Shown here one piece after another: positions 1-12,550 of a stretch of DNA of 64,000 bases. Below the pieces are notes generated by a model. The model saw only the letters and a program-made list of their open reading frames with translations, did no database searches and had not been told where the DNA came from. How positions within the stretch are numbered: the stretch's first letter is position 1; each line of letters begins with the position of its first letter. The translations under genes and the position numbers were made by a program. Source of the DNA: Rhinopithecus roxellana (lineage: Eukaryota; Chordata; Mammalia; Primates; Cercopithecidae). The stretch lies in assembly GCF_007565055.1 (NCBI RefSeq), contig NC_044559.1, positions 99,036,759 through 99,100,758 of the forward strand. Reading direction: 5' to 3'.

Positions 1-1333
1 GACAAGATCCATCAGTGCTTGGTAGATGCATTACAGTTTGAGAAGCACACTTCTAGAGTATCCTCTATTTGACCTCTAGCTTGAGTTCTCATTGAAATAA
101 TACAGAGCCCATCATTCACAAAAGCTAGTCTCAGAATTTGAGTGCAATGCCAAATTGCTCATTGTGCACATGGGGGCTCCAGCAAAAAGCCAATAGTCTG
201 ACTCAGGACAAAACAATGTTATGACAACTGCCTTTATGAAGTAGTATGAAAAATACTGGAAATAACTTTGAATACTTAGAGAGAAATTTCCGTGATCTTA
301 CTGCACATTCTAGCATATAGGGTAGAGGAAAGAGAAGAGAAAATAAATTTGCAATTATATAATTATAACATTAAGAGGGGGCAAAGAGAGTTAAAAGACG
401 TCAGCCCTCAAGCACAGAGGCAGCAGTTAGTTGCAATTTTTTTATAAGACTCCCAAAGGCTTGTCTCTAATAATTAACTTGTCTTTGCAAATCCCTATTC
501 AGAAAGGCATTTAATAAGTGTCCTTATAGCTGATGTAATCTAAATTAAGGACAGATTACTGGTGTGTGCATTTTTCATTTTTCTTTTTTTCCTCTTGTTT
601 CCAATGTCAAGAATAGCAAAATTGTCTGCTTCTAATTTATATAGCTAGGGTCAACATAGTGTCTGGTATATGAGGAGCTCAATATGGAATGAGGAAATTC
701 AAACAAAAATAAATGTTCATTTCTTCTGGTGAATAATTTATGATTTAGATGCGGATACTACCAAGGTTCAACATGGAACTCTACCTGCTGTATTCCTAGT
801 CACCCATCAAACCCAAGAGTTTCCTGAGTTACTAAATACCAAGCAGTACTTACCAATTCAGATAGTTGGGGCATAATAAAAATTTCTTTAGACTTTCCCA
901 TGTATTAAACCAACCTACTCCTAACAGACTCTGTAGTACTCATGATGACAGAATTGTGAATGAGGCCCTTTCCTATGTATTGAGCAATTAGGTTGCTTCC
1001 AAACAACTGAAGATAAGCTCAAAACAAACCATTGATAAAACAAGCCAGGCAAAATTCAATGTAATCTTCTTCCTATTTCTTTATCACTTTTATTTCTTCA
1101 TAGAAACCTACATAACATTCCATCTCCAGGGGAATTTAATCTGCTCTTTTTTTTTTTTTTTTTCAAAACGACTTCGAGAAGAAAATCTTCCATACAAACG
1201 TTAGCTTTCCTTTTTATTATTATGGGTCAATTTATCCAACTTTAATTACTTTAAAGCAACAGTACTTTCTGTCCAAGGTAACAGACCTGTTCAACTCTCA
1301 TTTGGTATTCTCTACATAACTTTTTGAAACCAG
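1..1333. other. Unique noncoding sequence
   Basis: AT-rich sequence with no open frame over 60 codons and no repeat I recognise. A run of 18 or so T residues lies near 1148-1163 without an Alu attached. I see no promoter, CpG-rich segment or RNA gene. Confidence 0.5.
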
Positions 1334-1336
1334 AAA

Positions 1337-1367
<31 letters not shown>

Positions 1368-1369
1368 AT
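1334..1369 (+). repeat. (AAAT)n microsatellite
   Basis: About nine tandem copies of the tetranucleotide AAAT, nearly uninterrupted. Such tracts often grow from the A-rich tail of a retroposon, but no SINE body abuts it here. Confidence 0.95.
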
Positions 1370-1482
1370 CATCCTAATTTACAAAGGAGAATGCCACAAG
1401 GCATGATAAGGTTGAACTGCTTGGCTAGGAGGTAGGTCAGAGGCAGGTGGAAGAATAGGGCCTGGGTTTCCTATTTTCTACC
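1370..1482 (-). mobile_element. MIR SINE fragment (reverse orientation)
   Basis: The text resembles the complement of the MIR core: a 'tttacaaaggaga' block, a diverged 'gaactgcttggctaggaggtaggtcagaggcagg' block and a 'gggcctgggtttcc' end. MIRs are inactive mammalian tRNA-derived SINEs. Divergence is high and the edges are approximate. Confidence 0.5.
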
Positions 1483-1640
1483 TATTTGTACCAAATCTTT
1501 GTATCTTTATTATTTACCAAAATTATATAGACTACCATTGGTGTTCAATTCTCTCTGAAAATGACTTGTTGCAGAAATAATTTGTTTTTCTTTTTGAATA
1601 CAACATCAGCTTTAGAAAAAAAAAAAAAAAAAAAAAAACA

Positions 1641-1924
1641 GGCTAGGTGTGATGGCTCATGCCTGTAATCCCAGCACTTTTGGAGGCTGAGATGGGAGGG
1701 TCACTTGAGCCCAGGAGTTTGAGACCAGCCTGGGTAACAAGATGAGATGCTGTCTCTATAAAGAAATTGTAAAAATTAACCAGGTGTGGAGGCACATGCC
1801 TGTGGTCCCCAGCTACTCAGGAGGCTGAGGAAGGAGAATTGCTGGAGCCCAGGAGATCGAGGCTGCAGTAAACACTTCAGCCTAGGTGATAAGAGTGAGA
1901 CCCTGTCTTTAAAAAAAGAAAAAA
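1641..1924 (+). mobile_element. Alu SINE, J-like, with deleted right arm
   Basis: It begins at 'ggctaggtgtgatggctcatgcctgtaatcccagcac' and keeps both monomers joined by an A-rich linker. The right monomer has the J-type 'gatcgaggctgcagt' followed by a deletion that removes the usual 'gagctatgatcgcaccactgcactc' block, so it jumps to 'cttcagcctaggtga'. An unusual run of about 22 A residues lies on the 5' side (1617-1638), perhaps the tail of an older element into which this one inserted. Confidence 0.93.
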
Positions 1925-1929
1925 TCTTC

Positions 1930-2265
1930 TTAATAGCATAGTCAGAATAATTGTGACTGTTCTGGTACCCACTTAATTACATTTAAAAACGCTTAACCCC
2001 AAAAGCCAACAATAGAAAACCCAAGAAGTGAAGTCCCAAGAAGTTATGTATTCACACTTTGTACTTCAGAGTTTATGAGACAAGCCCTAAAAATGTACAC
2101 AGCAAAAAGCTAGAGGAAATTCAACATATACATGATTGATATATTAAGCTTTTGTTTTTATTTCATTTTGGCACATTTCCTGTATATGCCTCTCAAGGTT
2201 CTTATAAGGAACAAAGAGAAGGGTTCTTTGGTATTTACCAACTAAAAATGTTCATTTGATTGGCA
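1930..2265. other. Unique noncoding sequence
   Basis: No gene and no repeat that I can name. Confidence 0.4.
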
Positions 2266-2269
2266 CTGC

Positions 2270-2368
2270 AGCCATCTGTTTTAAAAATAATGCTCAGATC
2301 CCCTTCGCAGTTTTAAAAAGCTACTCAGACAACTTTGATGCACAAAGTTTGAAAAGTACTGTCCTAGA
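2270..2368 (+). mobile_element. MER5-like hAT-Charlie fragment
   Basis: It ends 'aaaagctactcagacaactttgatgcac' and then 'aaagtttgaaaagtactg', matching the 3' part and terminal inverted repeat of MER5-type nonautonomous hAT transposons (ending 'tttgagaaccactg'). The 5' half is not recognisable. It overlaps the longest open frame in the window (2256-2711), which argues that the frame is chance. Confidence 0.5.
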
Positions 2369-2369
2369 G

Positions 2370-2953
2370 ATAATACAGAGATATAGATGCACCATAGAAA
2401 GCACCGTACATTCAAAGACAAAATATGGTTGCTATAAATCACCCACAAAATTTCATTTTACCCCTGTATCTCAGAGAACAGAACTTTCAGCATCTCTTAG
2501 GAAAAGAAAGTATTTTTATAGGTTTTATCTGCTGTTGTGTTTACCTTTTGTTGGAACATCCATTATCACCGTCGGACTCCTGACAATCCACCCACAATCT
2601 CTAACTCCAAATTGCCTCATCTTGTGTTCTCATACAAGCTTTTTTCTAAGCCTTCCTTCCCATTTCTACCTCGCTGCTCCCCAGACCTTTTTCTCCTTTC
2701 TCTATCTTTGAATCACTGGGTATATTCAACCTTCTATGATTAGAACAACTGTTCTTCACATTCTCTTGATCTTTTATAGCTCAAAGCTAATTTCATAAGA
2801 AAACAAAACAAAACAAAGCAAAACCCCTCCAATTTACAGAGCACAGTTTGTGATATGCAGTTCTGTAAATATGTTGACTCTGGGTGTATTGAAGAGAATA
2901 CCACGAAACTTCAAGTTTGAAGTTAGCTTATTTTTATCTTTTGACTTCGTGAC
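2370..2953. other. Unique noncoding sequence with a chance open frame
   Basis: The 151-codon frame at 2256-2711 (plus strand) runs through here. It has no motif I know, begins inside a transposon relic and has a low-complexity, aromatic-rich C-terminal half. I do not regard it as a gene. Confidence 0.45.
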
Positions 2954-2954
2954 T

Positions 2955-3236
2955 TTTTATTTTTATTTTATTTTTTGTCACAGGGTCTCACTCTGTCATC
3001 CAGGCTGGAGAACAGCACAATCACAGCTCACTGCAGCCTTGACCTCCTGGGCCAAAGCAATCCTCCTGCCTCAGCTTCCTGAGTAGCTGGGACCACAAGT
3101 GTGCATCATAATGCCTGGCTAATTATTTCTTATTTTTTGTAGAGAAACAGTCTCACTGTGTTTCCCAGGCTGGTCTCAAACTCCTGGCCTCAAGTGATCC
3201 TCCCATCTTGGCCTCCCAAAGTGCTGGGATTACTGG
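2955..3236 (-). mobile_element. Alu SINE, J-like, lacking its 5' end
   Basis: Reverse-complement Alu from an interrupted T-rich tail ('tttatttttattttattttttgtcacagggtctcactctgtc') to 'gcctcccaaagtgctgggattactggt'. It stops about 35 bases short of the normal Alu start. The 'gcagccttgacctcctgggc' block is J-type. Confidence 0.94.
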
Positions 3237-5165
3237 TAATATTATAGCCAATGAGAATACATTTTTAATGCACACACTAACTCTTTCAATCAACATTCTA
3301 TCCCATTCCATTGTCTTTAACTGACTTGATTTTGTCAGGTAAATTGCCATTCAAATCATTACTATCGTATGTCATTAAAATACAAAATTGTAAGGTGACC
3401 GTCAAGCATATTTGTAAAACAATCAATATACCTATGTTAAGAATAAAGATTTTATAAGTACTTCACACTAATTCAATAAAAATGATTGATTTCAATCTAT
3501 ACTTGTCATATCAAACAATTAATTAAAAGTCCAGTCACATTATCTTCTCACAGCATCTTAATCACTTTTGTAAAGTGGCAGTTCTTTTAACCACTGTTCA
3601 TTTATTTGTTGTCATAGTTAAAGTACCCATTATATTGTCCTCCAGGATGTTGCAGGGGAGAAAAGAGATTAAGACACATTCTCACCCTCAGAGGATCTAG
3701 TAGCCTCAATATGTCCATAAAAATTCATTAGAGTCCTGGCTAATTGACAAAACTGCATGTTCTTCCTCAAAAGGGTCATGAATAATGCCATACACATCAC
3801 TTCTGAAAAGTAACAGGAATCTTACTTATAATACACCGTGCAAAAATAAAATTAGCTAACTCATATTCAGCTGCATGGGGGCACCTGCAGGTAGCAGTTA
3901 CCAGTTGTCTATAAAGTATGATTTATAGTGCTCATTATACTTATAATACATATTTGTATAAGTCATCAATAAAGGAAAAGAAAGCTAGAGCTCAACTTTT
4001 CAAAAACCTATGCACAATAGGGGAAGCATTATGCAATATCACAATCAAGGGGTCAAATTACTATCTACATAACACCAATTTCATTTTACCATTTCTGTCC
4101 AGATTAAAATGTGAGAGATATGGAGAGGAAACACCACATTCACAGGGGCTACTTAACACACAATGTTTCCCTAACACGGGTGCATCTTCCCATTCCATAC
4201 TCAGCTACCCGGTCTACACAGCAAGGCCTACAGAACAGCCAGACACTGATAGCATCAGAATGCCACATTACTAAGGGGTTAGCTCAAAAATAACAAAATG
4301 GAAGACTTGGCCATGTTTGGTGAAATGTTTTAAGTCCATTTTAATGTTTTATGGTAAAAATTTGAAATGCACACATAAGAGAGTGTTGTATAATTTACTA
4401 CTCTGTGCCCATTAGTTAGCTTCACTGAGTATCAACACCAGGACAATCTGCTTTGTCCATACTGTTCCCAATCCCCACTCCCAAGCCCCATCCTATACCT
4501 ACTGAATTATTTTAAAGAACTGCTTAAATATTTACCTTTCAAATCTTTCAGAAACACTTAGGTTGACTAAATATCATCTTTTATAGAACAGAAAACTATG
4601 GCGCTTATCAAAAGTCAAAGAGCTTGACTAAATTACCTGAGCTCCTGCTGCATCAATTATTGAGCAGAAAGTGCTACCACCTTGGCTTGGTTGATGTCAG
4701 GTCTTAATAACATCTTAGGTGTTGCATGATCAGAGCAGTTCCAAGAAGAATGATCCTTGTCCTAAATCATGTCTTCCCATGCACATTCCCCACATCTGCC
4801 TTACTAAATTTTCACTATAAGAGTTATTGATCTGGGTTTTGTAAACTGAACTCTGGGAAGGGTTAACACTTTAGGCAACTGTCAATCATGCATACCAAAC
4901 CTCAAATTCAGCTTCTATGGGAAACAGCTAGTTAAGCATGATGAAGAAAAAAAGTTTCAATTTGTGGAAGGTATTAGGAATATAACTGAAACAGGTAATG
5001 TGAGGAAACCAGGTACCTTGTGCACAAAAAGAAGTGGGTGGAGAAGGGCTGAAAAGGCTATTCAGTTGCTTAACCTACTCTAGGCTCTATCCCAACAGTA
5101 AGTATAGACACTCTAAAACAACAACTGAAAATACAGTGAGGTTTTAAGATAACAAAGCTGCCCTA
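3237..5165. other. Mostly unique noncoding sequence
   Basis: No supported gene. A 118-codon frame at 3918-4274 and a 60-codon frame at 4111-4293 have no recognisable features. Around 4340-4550 the text (a 'cccattagttagcttcactgagtatcaaca' block followed by C-rich 'ccccactcccaagcccc') recalls old L1M/HAL1-type LINE sequence, but I cannot assign it firmly. Confidence 0.4.
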
Positions 5166-5167
5166 GA

Positions 5168-5360
5168 ACAATGATTCTCCAAGTGTTTTAAGAGGATCAC
5201 CCGCACAGAAGCAACTGGTATAATGTTTCAAATTATCCAGGTTTCTGGGTCCTGCCTCATCCTTAATCTGAATCTCTATGGGTGTGATCCAAGAATCTGC
5301 ATTTTATAGCAAGTACTTCAGGTGATTTCTACAATGCCAAAGTGTAAGAACAACTGCACT
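5168..5360 (+). mobile_element. MER5A-like hAT-Charlie element
   Basis: Near full-length (about 190 bp) nonautonomous hAT relic. It has degenerate hAT ends ('aatgattctcc' and 'gtaagaacaactgc') and the diagnostic internal order 'ctgaatctctatgggtgtg', 'aagaatctgcatttta', 'caagtacttcaggtgattt'. It encodes nothing. Confidence 0.8.
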
Positions 5361-5986
5361 AGAGAGTATTAATATTTTTCCTTGAAGGCCAGAATTCTCA
5401 CCTTGAAATCTGTCACATACGTACATAATATCATACTTCTCAATTAAATATTTGATTGTGGTAATTATATCCTTTTATTAAACAAATATTACCATTTACA
5501 AAGCACTATCTACCTTGAGATATGCAAGCAAACCATATAAATATTCTGCCTTCCAAGTGCTTACAGTCTCAACTTAATCAACCATGTTATCAAATTGAAA
5601 CATTAAAAGGGAGAAAAAAAAAAAAAAACACCATCAAGAAACAAGAGGCTGCTATACTCAAAGGTATTCTTTACCAACAGGTAAATTCTCTGCAAGCCCA
5701 AAACAACACAACCCTGAGAGCTTTTGACTTTAAGACAACTGAGGGAGGAATGGGGCAGAGAGGACAGTGGGCTGAGAGCAGGCAGGAGGTGAGAGGAAGA
5801 GGACAGAATGAAAACATCAGTGCTGAACACTCATTCTGATTTGAATCCTAATAGACAGCGTGCTACATTACAGGGAACTCACTTTCTTAAGGAGGGTGTA
5901 TTTTTCTTTCCAAATGACAAACCACAGTGCTGACAAAGTGAATGTATTTCTTCAAGTAATGAACAGCACCTAGAAAATGAAAACTT
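5361..5986. other. Unique noncoding sequence
   Basis: An A-rich run lies at 5611-5628. The 105-codon frame at 5522-5839 crosses this run, is Gln/Lys/Asn-rich and has no family features, so it is taken as chance. Confidence 0.4.
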
Positions 5987-6286
5987 GGCTGGGTGCCGTG
6001 GCTCATGCCTGTAATCTCAGCACTTTAGGAGGCCAAGGCAGGAGGATCACTTGAGGCCAGGAGTTTGAGATCAGCCTGACCATGATGGAGAAACCCTGTT
6101 TCTACCAAAAATTCAAAAATTAGCCAGGAGTGGTGGTGCACACCTGTAATGCTAGCTAGCTGGGAGGCTGAGGCACGAGAATTGCTTGAACCCTGGAGGC
6201 AGAGGTTGCAGTGAACCGAGATTGTGCCACTGCACTCTGGCCTGGGCCACAACAGTGAGACTCTGTCTCAAAAAAGAAAAAGAAAT
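5987..6286 (+). mobile_element. Alu SINE, S-like, full length
   Basis: Complete dimeric Alu starting 'ggctgggtgccgtggctcatgcctgtaat' and ending 'gactctgtctca' plus an A-rich tail. A TSD of the form AAATGAAAACTT flanks it (about 5975-5986 and 6287-6299), showing target-primed retroposition. Confidence 0.95.
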
Positions 6287-6318
6287 GAAATGAAAACTTG
6301 TCCTTTAAAAGAGGACAC

Positions 6319-6525
6319 AGTTTGAGACCAGCCTGGGTAACATACTGAGACTCCATCTCTAAAAAAAAGAACAAAAAATTGAAAAATAGCCAGGCATGGT
6401 GGTGCAAATCTGTAGTCTAGCTACTGGGCAGGCTGGGGCAGGAGCATCACTTCAGCCCGGGAGTTTGAGGTTGCAGTGAGCTATGATTGCACCACTGCAC
6501 TCTTTAGCCTCGGTGACTTTGTCCA
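6319..6525 (+). mobile_element. Alu SINE, 5' truncated
   Basis: It starts within the left monomer ('agtttgagaccagcctgggtaacat'), then the A-rich linker and a right monomer ('agccaggcatggtggtgcaaatctgtag ... ttgcagtgagctatgattgcaccactgcactc'). It lies just downstream of the preceding S-like Alu. Confidence 0.9.
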
Positions 6526-6874
6526 TTAGTCGGGGAAAAAGGAGGATACATTTTAACATCTTTCCGAATGACTACAGGATACCCCAAATTTAAGCCAAAT
6601 AATAGAAAATACTTTTACCAGAACTTCTGACCAGCTAGAAAAGTTTTAGCTCAAGTGACAAAGCTGTCTGAAGCCTCAAGAACGAATTGATGGTAGCCTA
6701 GGTACCAGAGCTACAGGGACAGTTCATGTAGTTACAGCCCCTGTAGCAGCTCCTGGACCACAAGATGTAAATACTTACTCTTGCCTCATGGTAACATATC
6801 ACACTAACAAACAGACGCCAATTAATAAGCCCCTCGATTGAAAACACGTTTGGAATAAACCAGAGCATGTGGAA
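6526..6874. other. Unique noncoding sequence
   Basis: No gene or named repeat seen. Confidence 0.4.
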
Positions 6875-7045
6875 GGTAATGAGTGGCTCCAGAGCTGGAC
6901 AGACCTGAGTTATATTCTAGATCTTCTATGTTCTAACAGTGTGGCCTTGGCCCTCAGGATAACAGTGGCAGGAACTATATAATCATTGCCAAAGCTCAAT
7001 GACATATCTATGTAAAACATTTGGCAGAATATCTGGCATTAAAAA
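6875..7045 (+). mobile_element. MIR SINE fragment
   Basis: It contains the MIR order: 'tggctccagagctggacagacctgagtt' (core), 'gtgtggccttgg' and a diverged 3' end. It is interrupted or terminated by the Alu monomer that follows. Confidence 0.6.
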
Positions 7046-7053
7046 AAGCTCTT

Positions 7054-7210
7054 GCCAGGCATGATGGCACATGCCTATAGTCCCAGCAACCTGGGACACT
7101 GAGGCAGGAAGCCCACCTGAGGCCAAGAGTTTCAGGCTGCAGTGTGGGATGATTGTGCCTGTGAATAGCCACTGCACTCCAGCCTGCGTAACATACATGG
7201 AGACCCTGTA
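7054..7210 (+). mobile_element. Free left Alu monomer (FLAM_A-like, 7SL-derived)
   Basis: A single monomer running from 'gccaggcatgatggcacatgcctatagtcccagc' to 'actccagcctgcgtaacatacatggagaccctg'. It carries 'gattgtgcctgtgaatagccactgc', a 7SL-like segment kept in early monomeric Alu ancestors and absent from dimeric Alus. This dates it to the fossil monomer phase of Alu evolution. Confidence 0.85.
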
Positions 7211-7459
7211 GGAAGAAGGAGGGAGGGAAGGAGGGAAGGAAGGGAAGAAAGAAAGGAAGGGAGGGAGGGAGGGAGGGAGGGGGAGGGAAAGAGAGAAAGA
7301 GAAAGAAAGAAAAAAGATAAAAAAGAAAGAGAAGAAAGCAAAATGAAAAGAAAAGAAGAAAGGAGAAAGAGGAAGGAAAAGAAAGAGAGAAAGAAAGAGA
7401 GAGAAAGAGAACAAGACAGACAAAGAGAGAAAGAAAAGAAAGGAAGGAAAGAAGGAAGG
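7211..7459 (+). repeat. (GGAA)/(GAAA)-rich polypurine tract
   Basis: About 250 bp almost entirely of A and G on the plus strand, moving from GGAGG/GGAA repeats to GAAA/GAGAAA repeats with few pyrimidine interruptions. It starts exactly at the tail of the preceding Alu monomer. Three overlapping reverse frames of 115-162 codons (7008-7493) are Ser/Leu/Phe-rich artefacts of this tract. Confidence 0.95.
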
Positions 7460-7843
7460 CTGGACAAGCAAGCAAGCATACTCTCTGGTTCAATTATGCA
7501 TACTTAACTCTGCAGCCTTATATATGACCTTACATAAATTTATATTAATATATATTTGGAATTTAACGTCCGTTTATACTCTTGTACATAAACAATCAGC
7601 AAGTAGGTTGAATGGATTCTGTTGACATGCTGCTCTTTAAACTTTTTAAATTTAGTGTTTATCATTAGAGGACTTTGGCATACAAAGAGTAGTTCTGTAA
7701 ATTAAATAACTGTCATTAGCCAAAGAAATCTAAATGTTGAGAAAATGCAACTTATAAATTTAATTCTCTGCCAGAATTTGCTATGAAGTTTTTAATGAAG
7801 GGAACAACCATTAGTTACAATCAATAATAAAACAGTAGAGATG
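7460..7843. other. Unique noncoding sequence
   Basis: No gene or named repeat seen. Confidence 0.4.
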
Positions 7844-7844
7844 A

Positions 7845-8060
7845 CATTTATTGATCATTTTTAAGTACCAGAACTATGCAAGCACTTTATACGGATTGTC
7901 TCAGTAAATCCTCATAATAGCCCCATAAGGCCAGTATCTATTACTATTACCATTTTACAGATTCAGAAACTGAGGCTTCTCAGAAAGTTAAGTAAATTTT
8001 CTAAGGTCACATGAGCAAGAGGAGCAAATACCATCCACCCATTGTGAATCTGGAGCTTGT
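7845..8060 (-). mobile_element. MIR SINE (reverse orientation)
   Basis: Good match to the complement of MIR: 'ttgtctcagtaaatcctcataatagccccataagg', 'ccattttacagattcagaaactgagg', 'aaggtcacatgagcaagaggagcaaa'. Ancient, with no coding content. Confidence 0.85.
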
Positions 8061-11000
8061 GCTGTTGATCACCAAGTTACACTGCCTGGAATCCAGGACT
8101 GAAGCTCGGTATCTCTTTACTCCTCATCCACTCTTCCTTCTACAGACCACAGAGCCTGGGATAGGCATTATCAACATAATTCAGTTTATTAGAAACCAGA
8201 GACAATAATCCCAAGATATCTCATATTCTCCTTTTGAAGTTCTCCACTTCTACAACAGAATTTGGTCTTTACAAGCTATTTCCCAGGTGTCCAGAGCCCA
8301 AGAAAAATTCCCAGATGAGATGTCTGTCCAAGGTCAAGACATTCCTTGGATAGTGCCTACTGAGATAATCATCTCGCTTTAAGCGACAGTGACTCTTATA
8401 TATGTGTTATTTTTCCCAAGTAATGTGATACCTTGATTTCTCTTTAATAAACATTTCCAGAAAGCCCATAAGGAATGATTCTAACAGTGAGAATTTCAAG
8501 CCCTATGACTAGAAGTAATGGAGATGTTGAGTTAAAAATACAAAAGTATAAGAGGGAACCAAATGGATACAGCAAGGTCTGTAAGCAAACCAAACACATA
8601 TCATAATTTCTTGTTATCTGTTTTGCTCATAAAAGACATATATTGGATATTTATCTAAAACCTAAAAACATGCTTTTTAGGTTTTATATAAAAACATGAT
8701 GCTTTAATATAGAGATGGGAGTAGAACCCTGATGGACATCAAAGCTCCAAATAGCAGGTCTGTCTCAGTAAGAGTTCACTAGAGTATGGAGATACCTGCT
8801 CACAACAGGAGCAATGTGAGGGAAACAGGTTCAGTCTGACTGGTCACTGACAGTTTATGACAGGCATTGTAGGCGCAGCTTTCTTTATGCATAGCTAAAT
8901 TTAGAGAAATTAAAGGGTTCACTTTGTCTCTGGTATTTTTCATGCATAAATTAATTGAAGTTTACCGCCATAAGGATTTGATTATAATAAAGACTTATTG
9001 GGCAGGAAAAAGCTTTTTCCCCCCCTGGAACGTAATTACTTTTTAATATTGCAGCAAGAAGTCCATTTGAAGAGTGGAATAAAATCACATTAGTTACTAA
9101 ACAAGTGTGTTTGGGATACTGAGAGAATGTATCAAAACCTCATCTATGAAGTATTCTTGTTGAAAATATTAAAATAATAGAATCCCTCAGATTCAATTTC
9201 TAGCTTACATGAAGTATGAGGGATGGAGGAACAAATTTAAAAAATACAACTAGGATGAAATCAGGAAAATGCAGAATATAGAACATTCTATAGGACCCTT
9301 GGTCAAATTTCATCAGTATCAATGCCAAGAAAGAGAGAGGAGGGAAAAGTAGAAATTGTTCTAAAATTTAAGAGACAGAACAAATGCGATGAGTGGAAAC
9401 TGACTTGAATTGAGATTCAAACTAGTTACAGAAGGCATATTTGAGCCAGTAAGGGAAATTTGAAAGTAAACTAGGGATTAAAGGGTACGAAGGGATCATT
9501 ATAACTTTTCTATGTGTGAATATTATTATAGTTATCTTTAAAACTCTCCCTTTTTTAGACATGTATATGAAGCATTTAAAAGCAAATGACATGTGTAAGA
9601 TTCATTGTATAATATTTCAGCACTCTCCACCCCCAAAGACAAAATAGCAATATGGCAAAGTGTTGATAACTGTTGAAGCTTGCAAGATGGGATTTATTAA
9701 ATCATTTTCTCCACTTCTGTGTGTGATTTTTATAGTAAAATGTTTTCTTTAAATAGAGATAATCTAGAATTCTAAATATATAAAACTATTATACATAGTG
9801 TTAATCAACATGAATTATAAAATGTATGACCTTTAAAAATTATAGCATAAAAGATATATATAAAAATTATATCTTTGAAAGAGTTGACATTTTACTTGCA
9901 GACTGAAAAAATTCACTCATCTCATTTGCCTAATATTTTATATTAAACATTAATCTCTTATTTCATCTACCAAGATATATTTTGTCTTTAATATTTAAGT
10001 TCTTGAAGACTAATTTTTGTTCAAATTAAGCATTAGCAATTGTTCTTCTGGAAATTACAAGAGACCATATTTTTCATCAGGGAAAGAACCAGAATTTCTT
10101 CCTGATCAAGATTCTGAATTCTACCTTACATTTACTGGCATTTCCAAAGCTATGACATCTTCAATTCCTCATGCTACAAAATCCTTTTGGCAGAGGAGGA
10201 TCCAGAGGTACAATGAACACCCCAAGTCCTCATTTCCTCCCACTCCAACTCTTTCAGAATATTCCAGTTTCTTTTAGACCCCATGCATTTCCAGCATCTG
10301 TATTAGAAAACTCTGAAAAAAAGTTAGACTAGTTTTAAAAACCTCTCTATTTTTGATTTTACAAAACCTCAAATCTGTATTTTCCAAGCACAATTAATCT
10401 CAAGCAGATCAAACAACCTATTGTGGTTTACACAGTGAAACGGCAAATATCACTGTGTGGGGCAGGTTCAAATTTGTCCAGCCAGCCCTCAGAAACAACT
10501 TGCTTCTGCAGCCACCTGGATCAAGTTTCTCCACCCAATTAAGTAACTATTCATACTTACAATAAACTCCCCAAACCTATTTTCTCAGAAGAGCACAACA
10601 GAAGAGAAAAAAGGACTGTGTGATTATTTTATATATTTTAAAATATAAACAATAAAACTGATGAGAGTGCTCACTGATGCAGGAAAATATGCAAATATAG
10701 TTATTTCCTTCCCATCCAGGTGTATTATTTTAGTAACAAAAAAGTACTGTTCTTCTATAACAGCTATTAAAATGATTCTGCTCCTATAAGGGAAGTAACT
10801 CAGTTACCATCAGCACCATTTAAAGGACTATGCAAATAACACATAATGCAAACAAAATCACTCAAGAAAATCCCAAAGTGACTCTAGAAAGCTTATCTGG
10901 GAATAACAACTTTGGCAATATTTCCAAACTTCGATTGGAAAGATGTGGCTGGGGCATCTTCCCAAAGTTTGGAGACTTAAAAACATGTTATCATGTGAAC

Positions 11001-12547
11001 CATATACTCCACACATAAATACAATTCACTATATATTAAGTTATCTTTAAGTTTCACAGGCTTCTAAAGAACCTCCAGTTTTGCCAGGATTAAAGGCTCT
11101 GGATTTCAGCAGATGCAGACATGACTCTGCTTCTAATCAGAATTAAATACTTGTGTGACCAGGAGTATCCCGGTAAAATCCACGATATTTGAAACTAGTA
11201 GTATGATGTTTATTGGGTCAAAGCAAAATGTTGATTGAGATTTTAATTTCTGATGAATAAAGTAGAAATAAAATTTATAAGATTCAAGGTCCAGAAGGAG
11301 GCAAACTAAAAATTTCATAGGTCTGAAGTTTATGCCCAATTCTCTCAAGGCCTCCTCTTGAAAGTTCTTATGTCCAATTTTTTTTTAAAAAAAGGACATT
11401 TTCCCATTAGCAGTGAAAGCAGTTATTTTGCAAATAATATGTGGGAAAAATATTTTATTTATAATTCATAATCCCTAATTTATGAAATGTGAAAGATACT
11501 AATTTGTTGTGAAAATAACCACCATTAAAAAATGGCATTTATTCACACTTCCATCCAGCATTTAGAAATGGGTTGTTTAAAGAAATGGTAGCTGTTTAAG
11601 ATGATGGGTATGCTAATTACCCTGATTTTATCATCACACAAATATATACGTAGATGGAAACATCACATCGTGCCTTCTAAGATGCATACAATTATTATGT
11701 ATCAATTTTTTAAAAAGAAAGAAACAGTTGTTTAAAAACTTGTATGAAACTTAGTGCTTTGGTGGGGGGGGGGTATATATTTGTTTACTGTAACAATAAT
11801 CATTGCCAAAAATTAATGTGTCACAATGGCATAATAATTAAGAGTTAAAAGAATCATACCACCTAACCATATTCACTTAGAAAGAAATCAAAATGAAATA
11901 GGTCAGCATTTAGAATACTCGTAACATTGAGCCACTCAAGTTAAATTTCTAAAGGTAATGACAAGATTTCTATACATCTATCCCAGATGAAGCTATAATA
12001 AGTAGGAAACCAATGAATCTCAGTACTTCCTAAGTATGTCAATCTGAAAACACACTTAGGCATATTTCAACAAATACTTTAATGCAGTATCTGTTTTCCA
12101 ATAATAAATGAAAATAAGAAGAGCAAAGAAAACCATCAAGAATTTATATTTAAGTGTAATTTTTCTTAATTTTCAATTGTTTAGAGTGAAAAAGTAGTAA
12201 CTATTCTCAATGTAAAGAAATAGCCAACTAGTAAATTAACTTCAAATTTTACCAAAAAAAGCAAAATGTTACTAAACTCCTAGAGAATTAAGAACAATGA
12301 AGATATTTAAAGGATTTAGCTATGACAGTCCTATGTTTTTTAAAAGCTACTTAATACTTTTAAAAGTCTATAATGACAGTGTATTTTTCCAATAATGAGT
12401 TGAATAAGAACCCACATTCCTGTTTAGCTTAAAATGCCTCTAGACTTCCTTCTAAATATAGATCTAACATTTGAACATCAACATAGTAAATACAGTCTTC
12501 AAATATTTAAAAAGGAAACTCCAATTACCCTTCTTTGATCAGAACTG

Positions 12548-12550
<3 letters not shown>
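8061..12550. other. Long, mostly unique noncoding stretch
   Basis: About 4.5 kb of AT-rich sequence with no gene, no Alu and no repeat I can name with confidence. Small features are a C run at 9021-9026, a G run near 11764-11773 and frequent TA-rich steps near 9780-9870. Open frames here are at most 86 codons and lack motifs. The low density of young repeats fits an intron or regulatory desert. Confidence 0.45.

Noticed and set aside
2256..2711. 151-codon open frame, the longest that is not low-complexity apart from the 155-codon frame at 38489
   Set aside because: It starts in a MER5-like relic, has no motif, no promoter or splice context, and a hydrophobic-aromatic tail typical of AT-rich chance frames.
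7008..7493. Overlapping reverse frames of 115-162 codons
   Set aside because: They translate the polypurine tract in three phases, giving Ser/Leu/Phe strings.
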